A stretch of 64,000 nt of DNA from Gemmataceae bacterium (GTDB lineage: Bacteria > Planctomycetota > Planctomycetia > Gemmatales > Gemmataceae), in assembly GCA_025055795.1 (NCBI GenBank), contig JANWVV010000010.1, positions 43,416 through 107,415 of the forward strand, in the 5' to 3' direction. This document shows, one piece after another, positions 55,372 through 64,000 of the stretch (the stretch's first letter is position 1; each line of letters begins with the position of its first letter). The notes under the pieces are model-generated. The model had not been told where the DNA came from and searched no databases. It was given only the letters and a program-made list of their open reading frames with translations. The translations under genes were made by a program, and so were the position numbers.

Positions 55372-55593
55372 TCGCGGGTCGCCACAGTAGCATTTGACGG
55401 CAAAGTTGACCGATCCTCATTGGGTAGTGGCCCGCTGCCTTTCGCAATGTAATTTCGCGTTCGTGAAAACGCTTCACTTAGCCGCGGCGAAGTTGCCTCG
55501 AATGCCCAAACCTGCTGCACCCGGACCAGACCGTGTGACCCGAATATCCTGACAGAAGTGTGAGGGACACCCATTCCAACAAGGCAAAAGCAC

Positions 55594-56301
55594 TCAGCGG
55601 ACCCAGAACAAAGCGTAGGCGAGCAGACCCAGACAGGTGAGGGCGAAAACGCCCAGACCCACGGAAGCGGTCCGTAACCACAAAGCGGCCCAGTTGTCAA
55701 CGGGTGGAGGTATCGTAGCCGCTTGATACGGGAGTAATCGGACAAACTGGTCGTATAGCTGCTTGTTGGGATGAAGCCAACGCAATATGGCCGTATTGCC
55801 ACGTTCGAATACTTCCAGCTCGCAGACCGGCTGGTCTCCTACATACCAGATGTTGCCAACACGAGTGACATTGAGCTGGAGTTGGGTCAGCAATCGCTCG
55901 ATGCATTCTTCGACGGCCGGTGAAGTAACGTTGTAGAAGACCCAGGAGCGACGCCGGGAGAGCACTACCAGACTGATCCACGTGACAAGTCCGACAATGT
56001 AAAGTATGGCCAGGACCGTCCAGGTAGTCGATTGCTGTTCCCAGCCTGCGCGTAAACCCGCAAAGCCTCCCCGCAAGCCCAAGCGAAAGTGCGATAACAA
56101 CAACGCCAGAAATTGCACCCCGCCAAACAATAAAAATCCTGATAAACCGGTCAGTAAGCCGACAAAATCCCACACGCCGTTGACCACAGTAGCTCGATTC
56201 CGCTGTCCTATTGCTGCCACGATTCGCAAATAAACCGACAACGGTGTCAGACAGACTACCGCGGCGATGCAAATAATCAACACGTAGGGGATTTCAGCCA
56301 A
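55594..56301 (-). CDS. Membrane protein of unknown function
   Basis: 235 residues with four predicted membrane segments: PYVLIICIAAVVCLTPLSVYL, FVGLLTGLSGFLLFGGVQFLALLL, TVLAILYIVGLVTWISLVVL, and near the end VGLGVFALTCLGLLAYALFW. A cytosolic-type domain lies between the third and fourth (VEECIERLLTQLQLNVTRVGNIWYVG). Family not recognised. I chose a TTG start at 56301 because AAGGAGGAAG sits at the right distance; the ATG at 56334 has no such site and would overlap the frame of the divergent gene. The two genes diverge, so the promoter region is narrow. Confidence 0.72.
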   Translation of the reverse strand: MAEIPYVLIICIAAVVCLTPLSVYLRIVAAIGQRNRATVVNGVWDFVGLLTGLSGFLLFGGVQFLALLLSHFRLGLRGGFAGLRAGWEQQSTTWTVLAILYIVGLVTWISLVVLSRRRSWVFYNVTSPAVEECIERLLTQLQLNVTRVGNIWYVGDQPVCELEVFERGNTAILRWLHPNKQLYDQFVRLLPYQAATIPPPVDNWAALWLRTASVGLGVFALTCLGLLAYALFWVR

Positions 56302-56558
56302 AGATCTTCCTCCTTGATCCAAGCTCTGTGCCAACGCCGGTCCACCATGGAGGACTTAGGAGAGAACATAGCGAACGGAGGCGCGAAAACAAGGAACAAT
56401 TGTGCGGTTCAGTAACAGCAAGGAATGGGCGTGCTGGAAGTGACCTGAACTTGTCTGCTGGGAGTACATATGGGCTTTCTGCAGGGCGTGATGATCGTTG
56501 TCTGATAGACCTACTAGATTATCCCCGTATTCAGGGCCACTTTACGGGAGCAATCGTG

Positions 56559-59500
56559 ATGTCGAGGGAGTCGTTGTCTCGATCAGTTCACCCCAAGGTA
56601 AGCAGCCGAGGCATCTTCGGGAGCAAGTGGGACCGTTGGCCGATGGTTGTTGGGGGGGTGGTAATCAGTTTGGGGATTGCACTGTGTTGGGGTGGGGCGG
56701 CCAGTCGTAGTTGGGGGCAACGCCCCAAAGTGTCCGGTCAGGCGGAAGAAACGCTCAGCCGGCTTCGCCTAGCCGACAAGGAGTTGCAGGTAGCTGTGTG
56801 GGCGGCCGAACCACTGCTTGCTAACCCGGTCGCCTTCTGTTTTGACGAACGCGGCCGGGCATTCATCGCTGAAACCAACCGTTTCGGGCGGGGAGTACCC
56901 GATACTCGTAGCCACATGTACTGGTTGGACGAAGACCTGGCCAACCGCACCATCGACGATCTGCTGGCTATGTACAAAAAGCACAAATATCAGGGGTATG
57001 AAAAATACGTGGATCAACTTCGTCTGGTCTGGGACGGTAGTGGTAACGGCCGGGCCGACAAAAGTACTGTTTTCAGCGGCGGATACAACCGGCCGCAAGA
57101 CGGCTTGGCAGCGGGGGTGCTGGCCTGGCACGGCCGTGTCTACTTCGCATGTATTCCTGACCTGTACCTGTTGCAAGACAACGATCATGATGGGATAGCC
57201 GACGTTAAAAAGAGTCTGTTCACTGGTTTCGGTCCGACGGTTCAGTTCCTGGGGCATGATTTGCACGGTCTATGTTTGGGACCGGATGGCCGGTTGTACT
57301 TTTCGATCGGTGATCGAGGTTTTCATGTTGTGACCAAAGAAGGCCGGCGCCTGCTCTATCCGAACATGGGAGCGGTGTTACGGTGCGAATTGGATGGTAG
57401 TCGCCTGGAAGTGGTTCACTGGGGGCTACGCAATCCGCAGGAGCTCGCTTTTGACGCATTGGGGTATCTATTCACGTTTGATAATAATTCCGACGCCGGT
57501 GATCGGGCCCGCTGGGTCTACGTTATGGAGGGCGGTGACAGCGGTTGGCGTGGTGGCTACCAGTACGGTACCTTGTACCACACCCCGGCAACGCCCCAGG
57601 GGAACCGCGGACCATGGAATGTCGAACGCCTCTGGCATTTGCCTCATCCGGAGCAACCGGCCTGGATAATTCCTCCCATCGGCCATCTGGGAAACGGCCC
57701 GGCTGGGATTGTTTACTATCCCGGTGTGGGTCTGCCGGAGCAGTATAACAATAGCTTCTTTGCCTGCGACTTCACGGCTGATCCTAATAGCAGCGTGATC
57801 TGGAACGTCGCCTTCCGCCCTCAAGGGGGTGGATTTGCCTTGCTCCGCTCCGAGCCGTTCCTGCGAGGTATAGTGCCCACGGATTGTGATTTTGGTCCTG
57901 ATGGAGCTTTTTACTGGAGCGATTGGGTAGGGGGATGGGATCCGCCTGGCAAAGGACGGTTGTTCCGGGTCGTGGCCCCTCAGGTACAGCGTCAACCAAT
58001 TGTGCAGCAGACCCGGCAGCTGTGGCAGGAGGGATTCGGACATCGCAGTCTGGCGGAGTTACAGGAATTGTTGGGTCATCCCCATCAGAAAGTTCGATGG
58101 GAGGCGGAATGGGAGTTGGTGAGTCGTCGGGCTGATGCCCCTTTACGGGCGACGGCCCTGGCTGTGCAGGCTCCCCGCCTGGCCCGCTTGCATGCCCTGT
58201 GGGGCCTGGGAATATTAGCCCGCCAATCCCCAGCAGTTGGACCTATCCCTACCGAAGTCCGCGCCGCTGCCCTGCGGACCTGCATCGCCTTGTTGGACGA
58301 TCCGGACGCCGAGATACGCCGGGTAGCAGCAGAACAAATCGGAACCGCACTCGGCTGGGGGCAGGCTGCTCAGGTGGACGCTGAGCCATCCCAGCCTCCT
58401 TCTCACACTCCTAAGCATTTCCCTCTCCATCGCCGCCTGGCGGAGTTGATCCGGGATCCCGAACCCCATGTGCGTACGGCCGCTGCACTTACTTATGGCA
58501 AAATCGGCCCGGCCGTTGAACCGCAGCAGCCATCTGAATGGGTCGCCTACCTCAAACCTCTGTTTGAGATGTTGATCAACAATAATAACCAGGATCCCTA
58601 CATCCGTCACGCAGCGGTGGTTGGACTATACCACGCATGCCGGTCACCTGAGCAGCTATGGACGGCCTGGGACCACTACCGGCAACACAACGCGCAGGGG
58701 AATCACCCGGCTCTGCGGTTGGGTATGGTGCTCACGTTACGCCGGCATCGGAGTCCACGGATCACCGCTTTTCTGGAGGATGCGGACGAACGGATTGTAG
58801 CCGAGGCAGCCCGAGCCATCTACGAGGAACGAGTGTCCGAGGCCCTACCTGCTTTGGCACGTTTAACGGATAAGCCGGGCCTGGTGGATGCCATTGCCTA
58901 CCGAGCCGCGGCAGCTAATTACTGGCTTGGGGATGCCCTGGCCGCCGAACGACTCGCTCGCCTGGCCGGCCGGAGCCAGGAAGCTGACCACCTGCGGATC
59001 TTTGCCCTCAAATTATTGGCCGATTGGGTGCGACCACCACGCCGTGATCCGATTACAGGCTTGACGCTGGATCTACCTCACCGCGACGTGACCACGGTAG
59101 CGACCGCTGTGCGACAACAGGGCCCCCGACTATTCCTGGGCTCTGAGGCCGTCCGTCGACAGGCGGCCCAAACGATCGCTCGCTTGCGCCTGCAGGATTT
59201 CGCACCGGCTTTGGTGCAAACCGTCCGTCAGGAGCAGGCAGACCCCGCCTTGCGGGTCGACGCCCTGTATGCTCTGGAAGCACTTGGCTATCCGGAGTTG
59301 CTGGTGGTGGCGCAGCAGGCCCGCCAATCCGCCGAACCACGCCTACGAGCCGCGGCCCGTCAGGTCCTGTCTCGCCGGCCACCGGAAGACTTGTTGCCCG
59401 AGATTGCTCGCCTGCTGGATGATGCCCATGCCCCCCTGATTGAAAGACAAGAGGCGCTCCTAGCACTTGGTCGCTGGCCCCAAGCCTCGGCAGCCGTCGA

Positions 59501-60155
59501 CCGTCTGCTGGCTGATTGGCTCGACCGCGCCGCCAACGGTCAGGTGCCCGCCGAACTGCTTCTGGACCTGCTCGAAGCCGTAGAAGAGCGGACACGCCAG
59601 CCAAAAGTCAAACTGTTCGCCCCACTCCAGCAAAAATTGCAGGCCTACCGTCAAAAGCAACAGAAAAGCCCAGACCCCCTTGCTCCCTATAGTGAAGCCC
59701 TTAATGGGGGCGATCCGGCACGCGGCCGGGACATCGTTCTCAACAACCCTGCCGTCTATTGCCAGCGTTGTCACAAGCTAGACGGTCAAGGAGGGGACGT
59801 CGGGCCGCCTCTCAATGGCTTGGCAGCCGACCCCGCTAAGGACCGTCGTTACTTCCTCGAAGCGATAGTCTTTCCCGATGCCCGTATCGCCAAAGGGTAC
59901 GAGACTGTTATCCTGGTTCTGCAGGATGAACGTACTATCACTGGCGTTGTTAAGTCCGAAGACACAGACACCATACGCCTGGTCACCCCCGAAAACCAGG
60001 AAGTGGTGATCAGCAAAAGCGACATTGCGTCCCGCCGTAAAGGCCCCAGTGCAATGCCCAGTGATCTGCACACCAAGCTGACACGCCGGCAACTCCGTGA
60101 TCTGGTCGCCTTTCTGGCCAGTCTTAAAGAGTCTGGGCCATCCCCCGGCAAGTAA
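56559..60155 (+). CDS. Large exported PVC-type protein: propeller dehydrogenase, HEAT repeats, cytochrome c
   Basis: 1198 residues. After a hydrophobic anchor (MVVGGVVISLGIALCWGGAA) comes a TIGR02604-like membrane-bound dehydrogenase/beta-propeller region: LQVAVWAAEPLLANPVAFCFDERGRAFIAETNRF, CLGPDGRLYFSIGDRG, VHWGLRNPQELAFDALGYLFTFDNNSDAGDRARW and DCDFGPDGAFYWSDW. A central HEAT-repeat stretch (~500-1010) follows, then a heme c domain with C1068-Q-R-C1071-H1072 and VGPPLNGLAADPAKDRRYFLEAIVFPDA (TIGR02603-like). The likely role is oxidation of a carbohydrate-derived compound outside the cytoplasm with electron transfer to heme; substrate unknown. The ATG at 56559 is the first with a plausible RBS (GGGAGC); an in-frame ATG at 56328 exists. 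Confidence 0.93.
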   Translation: MSRESLSRSVHPKVSSRGIFGSKWDRWPMVVGGVVISLGIALCWGGAASRSWGQRPKVSGQAEETLSRLRLADKELQVAVWAAEPLLANPVAFCFDERGRAFIAETNRFGRGVPDTRSHMYWLDEDLANRTIDDLLAMYKKHKYQGYEKYVDQLRLVWDGSGNGRADKSTVFSGGYNRPQDGLAAGVLAWHGRVYFACIPDLYLLQDNDHDGIADVKKSLFTGFGPTVQFLGHDLHGLCLGPDGRLYFSIGDRGFHVVTKEGRRLLYPNMGAVLRCELDGSRLEVVHWGLRNPQELAFDALGYLFTFDNNSDAGDRARWVYVMEGGDSGWRGGYQYGTLYHTPATPQGNRGPWNVERLWHLPHPEQPAWIIPPIGHLGNGPAGIVYYPGVGLPEQYNNSFFACDFTADPNSSVIWNVAFRPQGGGFALLRSEPFLRGIVPTDCDFGPDGAFYWSDWVGGWDPPGKGRLFRVVAPQVQRQPIVQQTRQLWQEGFGHRSLAELQELLGHPHQKVRWEAEWELVSRRADAPLRATALAVQAPRLARLHALWGLGILARQSPAVGPIPTEVRAAALRTCIALLDDPDAEIRRVAAEQIGTALGWGQAAQVDAEPSQPPSHTPKHFPLHRRLAELIRDPEPHVRTAAALTYGKIGPAVEPQQPSEWVAYLKPLFEMLINNNNQDPYIRHAAVVGLYHACRSPEQLWTAWDHYRQHNAQGNHPALRLGMVLTLRRHRSPRITAFLEDADERIVAEAARAIYEERVSEALPALARLTDKPGLVDAIAYRAAAANYWLGDALAAERLARLAGRSQEADHLRIFALKLLADWVRPPRRDPITGLTLDLPHRDVTTVATAVRQQGPRLFLGSEAVRRQAAQTIARLRLQDFAPALVQTVRQEQADPALRVDALYALEALGYPELLVVAQQARQSAEPRLRAAARQVLSRRPPEDLLPEIARLLDDAHAPLIERQEALLALGRWPQASAAVDRLLADWLDRAANGQVPAELLLDLLEAVEERTRQPKVKLFAPLQQKLQAYRQKQQKSPDPLAPYSEALNGGDPARGRDIVLNNPAVYCQRCHKLDGQGGDVGPPLNGLAADPAKDRRYFLEAIVFPDARIAKGYETVILVLQDERTITGVVKSEDTDTIRLVTPENQEVVISKSDIASRRKGPSAMPSDLHTKLTRRQLRDLVAFLASLKESGPSPGK

Positions 60156-60413
60156 CGTTACTTTTGGCGAGTTGCACTACTAGTGAATAGCAGAGCACAA
60201 ATCGGCCACCTTCGTGAACCGCAGCAGCCCCGCCGGCAGTTGCTCCTTGTTTTCCGTTATGGTTGGCTAAAAATAACCTTGGGAAACATAATCCGTCAGT
60301 GTGGACGGGTAAACACAAACGCCCTGTCGCACAGGCTTCGATGTACAAACGTTCTAGTGAACGGAACCAATACATATACCTCGTTTCACCGCAGGTGGTG
60401 GTTAATCAATTCA

Positions 60414-60980
60414 TCAGAGCTGGGCGACGAGATCGGCGGAGATCAGTCCTTTTTTCTTGTCCGCTTCGAACTCAGCAATGAATTGTTGCAGTTCGCGGGC
60501 GCTGCGTTCCCGGCCCAATGAACCCATGCGGTCGATAAAAAGGATGCCGTGCAGATGATCAATCTCGTGTTGCCAGACCCGGGCAGGCAGATCATGGCAG
60601 ACCATCTCGTACAGGCGCCCCTGCAGGTCATAAGCCTGCACCTTGACCGTTTTCGCACGACGCACGTTCTGATACAGACCGGGAAAGCTGAGACATCCTT
60701 CGCGTCCGACCACCGATCCTTTGCTTTCCACAATCACGGGGTTGATGGCCACCAATTCGTTGTCCCGTTTATCGGGATCGGCCGTAAAGTTAAGAACGAT
60801 CAACTGCCAGGGAAGGGCCACTTGAGGAGCTGCCAGACCTAACCCTTCGTGCTCATACATCAGCTCGAACATGCGTGCGGCAACACGGCGGACCTCATCC
60901 GTGATTGCCTGCACGGGCTGGGCCTTCTGACGCAAAGCAGGGTGGGGGTATTTGACTATTTTCAACGATGAGGGCATCAT
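60414..60980 (-). CDS. def: Peptide deformylase
   Basis: Removes the formyl group from nascent proteins. 188 residues. All three motifs are present: GLGLAAPQV (47-54), EGCLSFPG with metal ligand C96, and QHEIDHLHG with H138, E139 and H142. The start (LKIVKYPHPALRQKAQPV) is canonical. The C-terminal helix ends QQFIAEFEADKKKGL. Adjacent ATG codons at 60980 and 60977 are both possible. No fmt gene is next to it; an EF-G paralogue lies upstream of it on the same strand... beyond 61165, oriented alike. Confidence 0.96.
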   Translation of the reverse strand: MMPSSLKIVKYPHPALRQKAQPVQAITDEVRRVAARMFELMYEHEGLGLAAPQVALPWQLIVLNFTADPDKRDNELVAINPVIVESKGSVVGREGCLSFPGLYQNVRRAKTVKVQAYDLQGRLYEMVCHDLPARVWQHEIDHLHGILFIDRMGSLGRERSARELQQFIAEFEADKKKGLISADLVAQL

Positions 60981-61165
60981 GGGTTGGGATCACAACAGAG
61001 GACCGTGAAGAAAAAAGTTCCCTCGTCCATAATGTCATGTGAAACGTTCGTGATAATTCATTATATGGAATGCTTGAAGGCGTGCGGTGGCCATGGAGCA
61101 CCCACCCCCAGCCAGCTGGGATCGTAATAGTGCTTTGTCGTGGACTGTGAAAGGAGGGTATTCTT

Positions 61166-63292
61166 TTATTCGCCGAGCAATTCCCGCAGCACTTCGGGCG
61201 GGGCCGGTTCGTAACTGAACGGTTCGATGGCTACAGAGGCCCGTCCCTGGCTCAGGCTACGCAGTTCGTTAGCGTAGGTGAACAGCCGCGCAAGGGGGAC
61301 GCGGGCCACCACCTCTGCCCGATCGCCACTGGGGCTGAGTTCCTGGTGATCGATCTCGCCACGACGGGCGGCCAGATCGCCCAGAATGTTGCCCAGAAAT
61401 TGCTGAGGTGTCGAGACGGTCACCTTCATGATCGGTTCGAGCAGTAAAACGTTGTTGTGGATGGCCTCCTGGTAAGCACGGATAGCCGCTGCCAAAAAGG
61501 CATCTTCCGATGATAATTGTGGATCAAAGCGAGCATCGACGATACGGGCCTGGGTGTGCATGAGAGGATAGCCCAGTTCTCCAGTGGTCAGAGCTTCGCT
61601 CAAAGCTCGTTGTGCTGCCGCGACAAATGCAGGAGGTATGGGATTAGTTTCCGGATCAATGCTGCTGGTGACTTCAACGGGTTTGTCGGATTTGTGGTTG
61701 GTGAAGGCCACGGTCAGCTCGGCAAAGGCGGGTTTATCACCGAGGCGGTCGATGTGGGCGGTGACTGTGCGGGGTTCACGCAGCATTTCCCGATAGCTGA
61801 CTCGCGGTTTGCCAACCCGGACTTTCAAGCGGAAATCCCGCTCCAGCCGGTGCTTTTTCACCTCCAGGTGCAAGGTCCCCATGCCGCTCATCAGAGTTTG
61901 ACCAGTTTCTTTGTCCGTGCGTACTTTGAAAGTGGGATCTTCCAGTTGCAGAACCTCAAGAGCAAAGGCAAGTTTGTCCTTATCGGCGCTACTTTCCGGC
62001 TCAATTGACTGGCTGACAACCGCTTCGGCGAAAGTGATGGGTTCCAGCAGGATAGGGTGTGCGGTTTCGCACAGAGTGTCACCGGTAACGCTTCCTTTCA
62101 AGCCGATGACGCAGACGATGTCGCCGGCAGGCCCCCGATCGATTTCCTCCAGGCCACGGGCCGGATCAGCATGAACATGGTACAGCTTGGGTATGTTCTC
62201 TTTGATATCCTTCCCGGGGTTGTAAGCCCGCATGCCCGGTTTCATCAGGCCGGAATAGACACGAATAAAAAAACGATTGCCACTGGGGTGCCAGGCTGCC
62301 TTGAACACCAGGCCGCAAAAGGGTTCCTTCAGGTCGGGCTTACGACGGATTTCCTTATGGGTTTTGGGATCCCAACCCGTCACGGGAGGGCGGTCCAACG
62401 GGCTAGGTAGATAGAAAACCACAGCGTCCAGCAATGGTTGGATGCCGATGTGTTCCCGGCCGGAGCCGCACAGAACCGGATAGAGGCGGCGGGTCAGACA
62501 CAATTCCCTTATCAGCCGGCGGATGAATGCTGGGTCCGGCTCCTGACCCTCCAGCACGGTGGTGGTAATCAGATCTTTGTCGTCATAGCGAGTAAGGACG
62601 TCGAAGAGCAGTTCACGCCACTGGCGAACCTCGTCCTGACAATCGGCGGGGATCGGGGCGGTCCGGATGGTCTTGCCCAGATCAGCGGGCTCGAAAAACA
62701 GTGCCTGCTGCGTGATCAGGTCGATGACGCCCCGGAAAGGCGATCGGCTATCGGCAGCGCTACCGGATCCGATGGGGACGACCACGGGCACTGGTTGGCC
62801 ATGTTCGTCCGGATGGGGGGTCAGACGGGCACGGATGCTTTCCAGACAACGGCGGAAATCGGCTCCGACCACATCCATTTTGTTAACGAAGACAAGGCGA
62901 GGCACGCCATATTTGTCGGCTTGCTTCCAGACCGTTTCTGATTGGGCCTCGACACCCTTTTGGGCGTCGAATACCACGATGGCGCCATCCAGTACGCGTA
63001 GCGACCGTTCCACTTCGGCAGTGAAATCGACATGGCCAGGGGTATCGATCAGATTGATCGTATGCCCAGCCCATTGAAACACTACGCAAGCGGAGTAGAT
63101 CGTAATGCCGCGCTGCTGTTCTTCCGGGTCGTAGTCGGTTTCCGTGGTGCCTTCGTCGACCCCCCCCAGCTTGTGTTTGGCTCCCGAATAATAGAGTAAA
63201 TGTTCAGTAGTTGTGGTTTTGCCCGCGTCAATGTGGGCCACCACGCCAATGTTACGAATGCGGGCCAATTCGGGATTAGGTGCTACGGCCAT
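61166..63292 (-). CDS. Elongation factor G paralogue
   Basis: 708 residues with the EF-G domain order. G motifs: GVVAHIDAGKTTTTEHLLYYSG, RGITIYSA, DTPGHVDFTAEVERSLRVLDG and NKMDVVGADF. Domain II-V segments such as MGTLHLEVKKHRLERDF and GYPLMHTQARIVDARFD, and a C-terminal LRSLSQGRASVAIEPFSYE, follow. Switch I reads TTETDYDPEEQQRGITIYSA, unlike the usual DGxxxxDWMxQEQERGITI, and the gene is not beside rpsL/rpsG/tuf. It may be a secondary EF-G (EF-G2/spd-like) or the lineage's divergent main one; the window cannot tell. The ATG at 63292 gives the canonical N-terminus; the longer frame to 63439 is unlikely. Confidence 0.92.
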   Translation of the reverse strand: MAVAPNPELARIRNIGVVAHIDAGKTTTTEHLLYYSGAKHKLGGVDEGTTETDYDPEEQQRGITIYSACVVFQWAGHTINLIDTPGHVDFTAEVERSLRVLDGAIVVFDAQKGVEAQSETVWKQADKYGVPRLVFVNKMDVVGADFRRCLESIRARLTPHPDEHGQPVPVVVPIGSGSAADSRSPFRGVIDLITQQALFFEPADLGKTIRTAPIPADCQDEVRQWRELLFDVLTRYDDKDLITTTVLEGQEPDPAFIRRLIRELCLTRRLYPVLCGSGREHIGIQPLLDAVVFYLPSPLDRPPVTGWDPKTHKEIRRKPDLKEPFCGLVFKAAWHPSGNRFFIRVYSGLMKPGMRAYNPGKDIKENIPKLYHVHADPARGLEEIDRGPAGDIVCVIGLKGSVTGDTLCETAHPILLEPITFAEAVVSQSIEPESSADKDKLAFALEVLQLEDPTFKVRTDKETGQTLMSGMGTLHLEVKKHRLERDFRLKVRVGKPRVSYREMLREPRTVTAHIDRLGDKPAFAELTVAFTNHKSDKPVEVTSSIDPETNPIPPAFVAAAQRALSEALTTGELGYPLMHTQARIVDARFDPQLSSEDAFLAAAIRAYQEAIHNNVLLLEPIMKVTVSTPQQFLGNILGDLAARRGEIDHQELSPSGDRAEVVARVPLARLFTYANELRSLSQGRASVAIEPFSYEPAPPEVLRELLGE

Positions 63293-63490
63293 ATCTGCTT
63301 CGTCCCTCTGGCAGAGGGGTAATTGAATGCTCTGTTCTCGGCAATTCAGTGTGGTATTGTCGGTTATACGGGATCGGCTAATCAATGGCAGAAATGAGAA
63401 GTCGTTGGCCTGAGGACGGTCTGCCAACGAGCAGTCCACAATCTCTCATAAGAACAACTAACCACGGATAAACAGCTCATGGAGCAAGAC

Positions 63491-64000
63491 ATGTCTGAGA
63501 GGGTATCCGTCTATGCAACGGCAGAGGGACAACGGTTGGCCAAGGCGAGCATGGATTTCACAGGCTGGCGGCTATGGGGACCTTATTTGCCGGAACGGCA
63601 GTGGGGGACGGTACGCGAGGATTACTCGGAAAACGGTGACACCTGGCAATTCTTCCCCCACGAACATGCTCGCAGCCGCGTGTACCGCTGGGGGGAGGAT
63701 GGCTTGCTAGGCCTCACCGACCGCGAATGTCGCCTCTGCTTTGCCGTGGCCCTGTGGAACGGTGTCGACCCGATCCTCAAAGAACGCCTCTTCGGACTGA
63801 CCAATCCCGAGGGAAATCACGGTGAGGACGTCAAGGAGCTGTACTATTACCTTGACGCGACCCCTACTGCCAGTTATTTGAAGGGGTTATACAAGTACCC
63901 TCTCCAAGCCTTTCCTTACGCCGAACTGGTGCAGAAAAACAAGGAGCGTGGCATTCATGAGACCGAATACGAATTGGTTGATACAGGTGTATTCGAGGCA
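63491..64000 (+). CDS. Glucosidase-like protein, GH63/MGH1-like (partial, N-terminus only)
   Basis: The frame is open from 63491 to the window end (170 codons, no stop). The sequence reads [20 protein letters not shown], then [61 protein letters not shown] and [20 protein letters not shown]. As far as I recall, this is the conserved start of bacterial ~880-residue MGH1-like/GH63 glucosidases. There is no signal peptide, so it is probably cytosolic and may act on glycogen- or trehalose-related alpha-glucosides. A GGAGC site precedes the ATG at 63491; another in-frame ATG lies at 63479. Confidence 0.88.
   Translation, partial: MSERVSVYATAEGQRLAKASMDFTGWRLWGPYLPERQWGTVREDYSENGDTWQFFPHEHARSRVYRWGEDGLLGLTDRECRLCFAVALWNGVDPILKERLFGLTNPEGNHGEDVKELYYYLDATPTASYLKGLYKYPLQAFPYAELVQKNKERGIHETEYELVDTGVFEA

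Overview
The window looks like a chromosomal segment of a planctomycete, most likely a Gemmataceae-type lineage. This rests on several features seen together: DUF1501 and DUF1559 proteins, a large propeller/HEAT/cytochrome c protein of the planctomycete (PVC) type, a Tat-exported Gfo/Idh/MocA oxidoreductase, an EF-Tu whose switch I lacks the RGITI motif, greatly enlarged SecE and NusG proteins, and a tRNA-Ile/tRNA-Ala pair with no rRNA genes around it. No taxonomic search was possible, so the family-level assignment is inference.

Layout. 1-4609 (minus): translation/secretion locus tRNA-Gly, tRNA-Thr, tuf, tRNA-Trp, secE, nusG. 5311-7519: a PiT phosphate transporter, then the Ile/Ala tRNA pair behind a good sigma-70 promoter. 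7906-17154 (mostly plus): a flavoprotein and an SDR epimerase overlapping by ATGA, cinA (minus), a proline-rich CxxCH protein, a short MgtE-like protein and a GT-C transferase. 17268-22228 (minus): run of dapF, DUF374 acyltransferase, GT87 transferase, class IV aminotransferase and UspA. 22533-24955 (minus): exported hydrolase and Gfo/Idh/MocA pair, ending in a hairpin terminator. 25886-29756 (minus): glycerate 2-kinase, then a two-gene split version of the cyanobacterial arginine-to-proline enzyme AgrE/ArgZ. 30476-35341 (plus): orphan RCK protein, TPP riboswitch and thiC, and a small fatty-acid cassette (dehydratase, reductase, ACP, dehydratase) without a ketosynthase. 36834-43061 (plus): complete 2-oxoglutarate dehydrogenase complex sucA-sucB-lpd. 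43338-60155: accessory and envelope genes (orphan exported proteins, DUF1508, DUF1501, DUF1559, a Cys-rich protein, serine hydrolase, second GT87, Fe-ADH, MogA, toroid protein, large PVC cytochrome). 60414-64000: peptide deformylase, an EF-G paralogue, and the start of a GH63/MGH1-like glucosidase cut by the window end.

The most notable items are the split arginine dihydrolase/ornithine cyclodeaminase pair, the two FabZ-like proteins with a reciprocal Glu/Gln swap at the catalytic position, and the lineage-specific remodelling of EF-Tu, SecE and NusG. I saw no CRISPR array, insertion sequence, prophage or rRNA gene.
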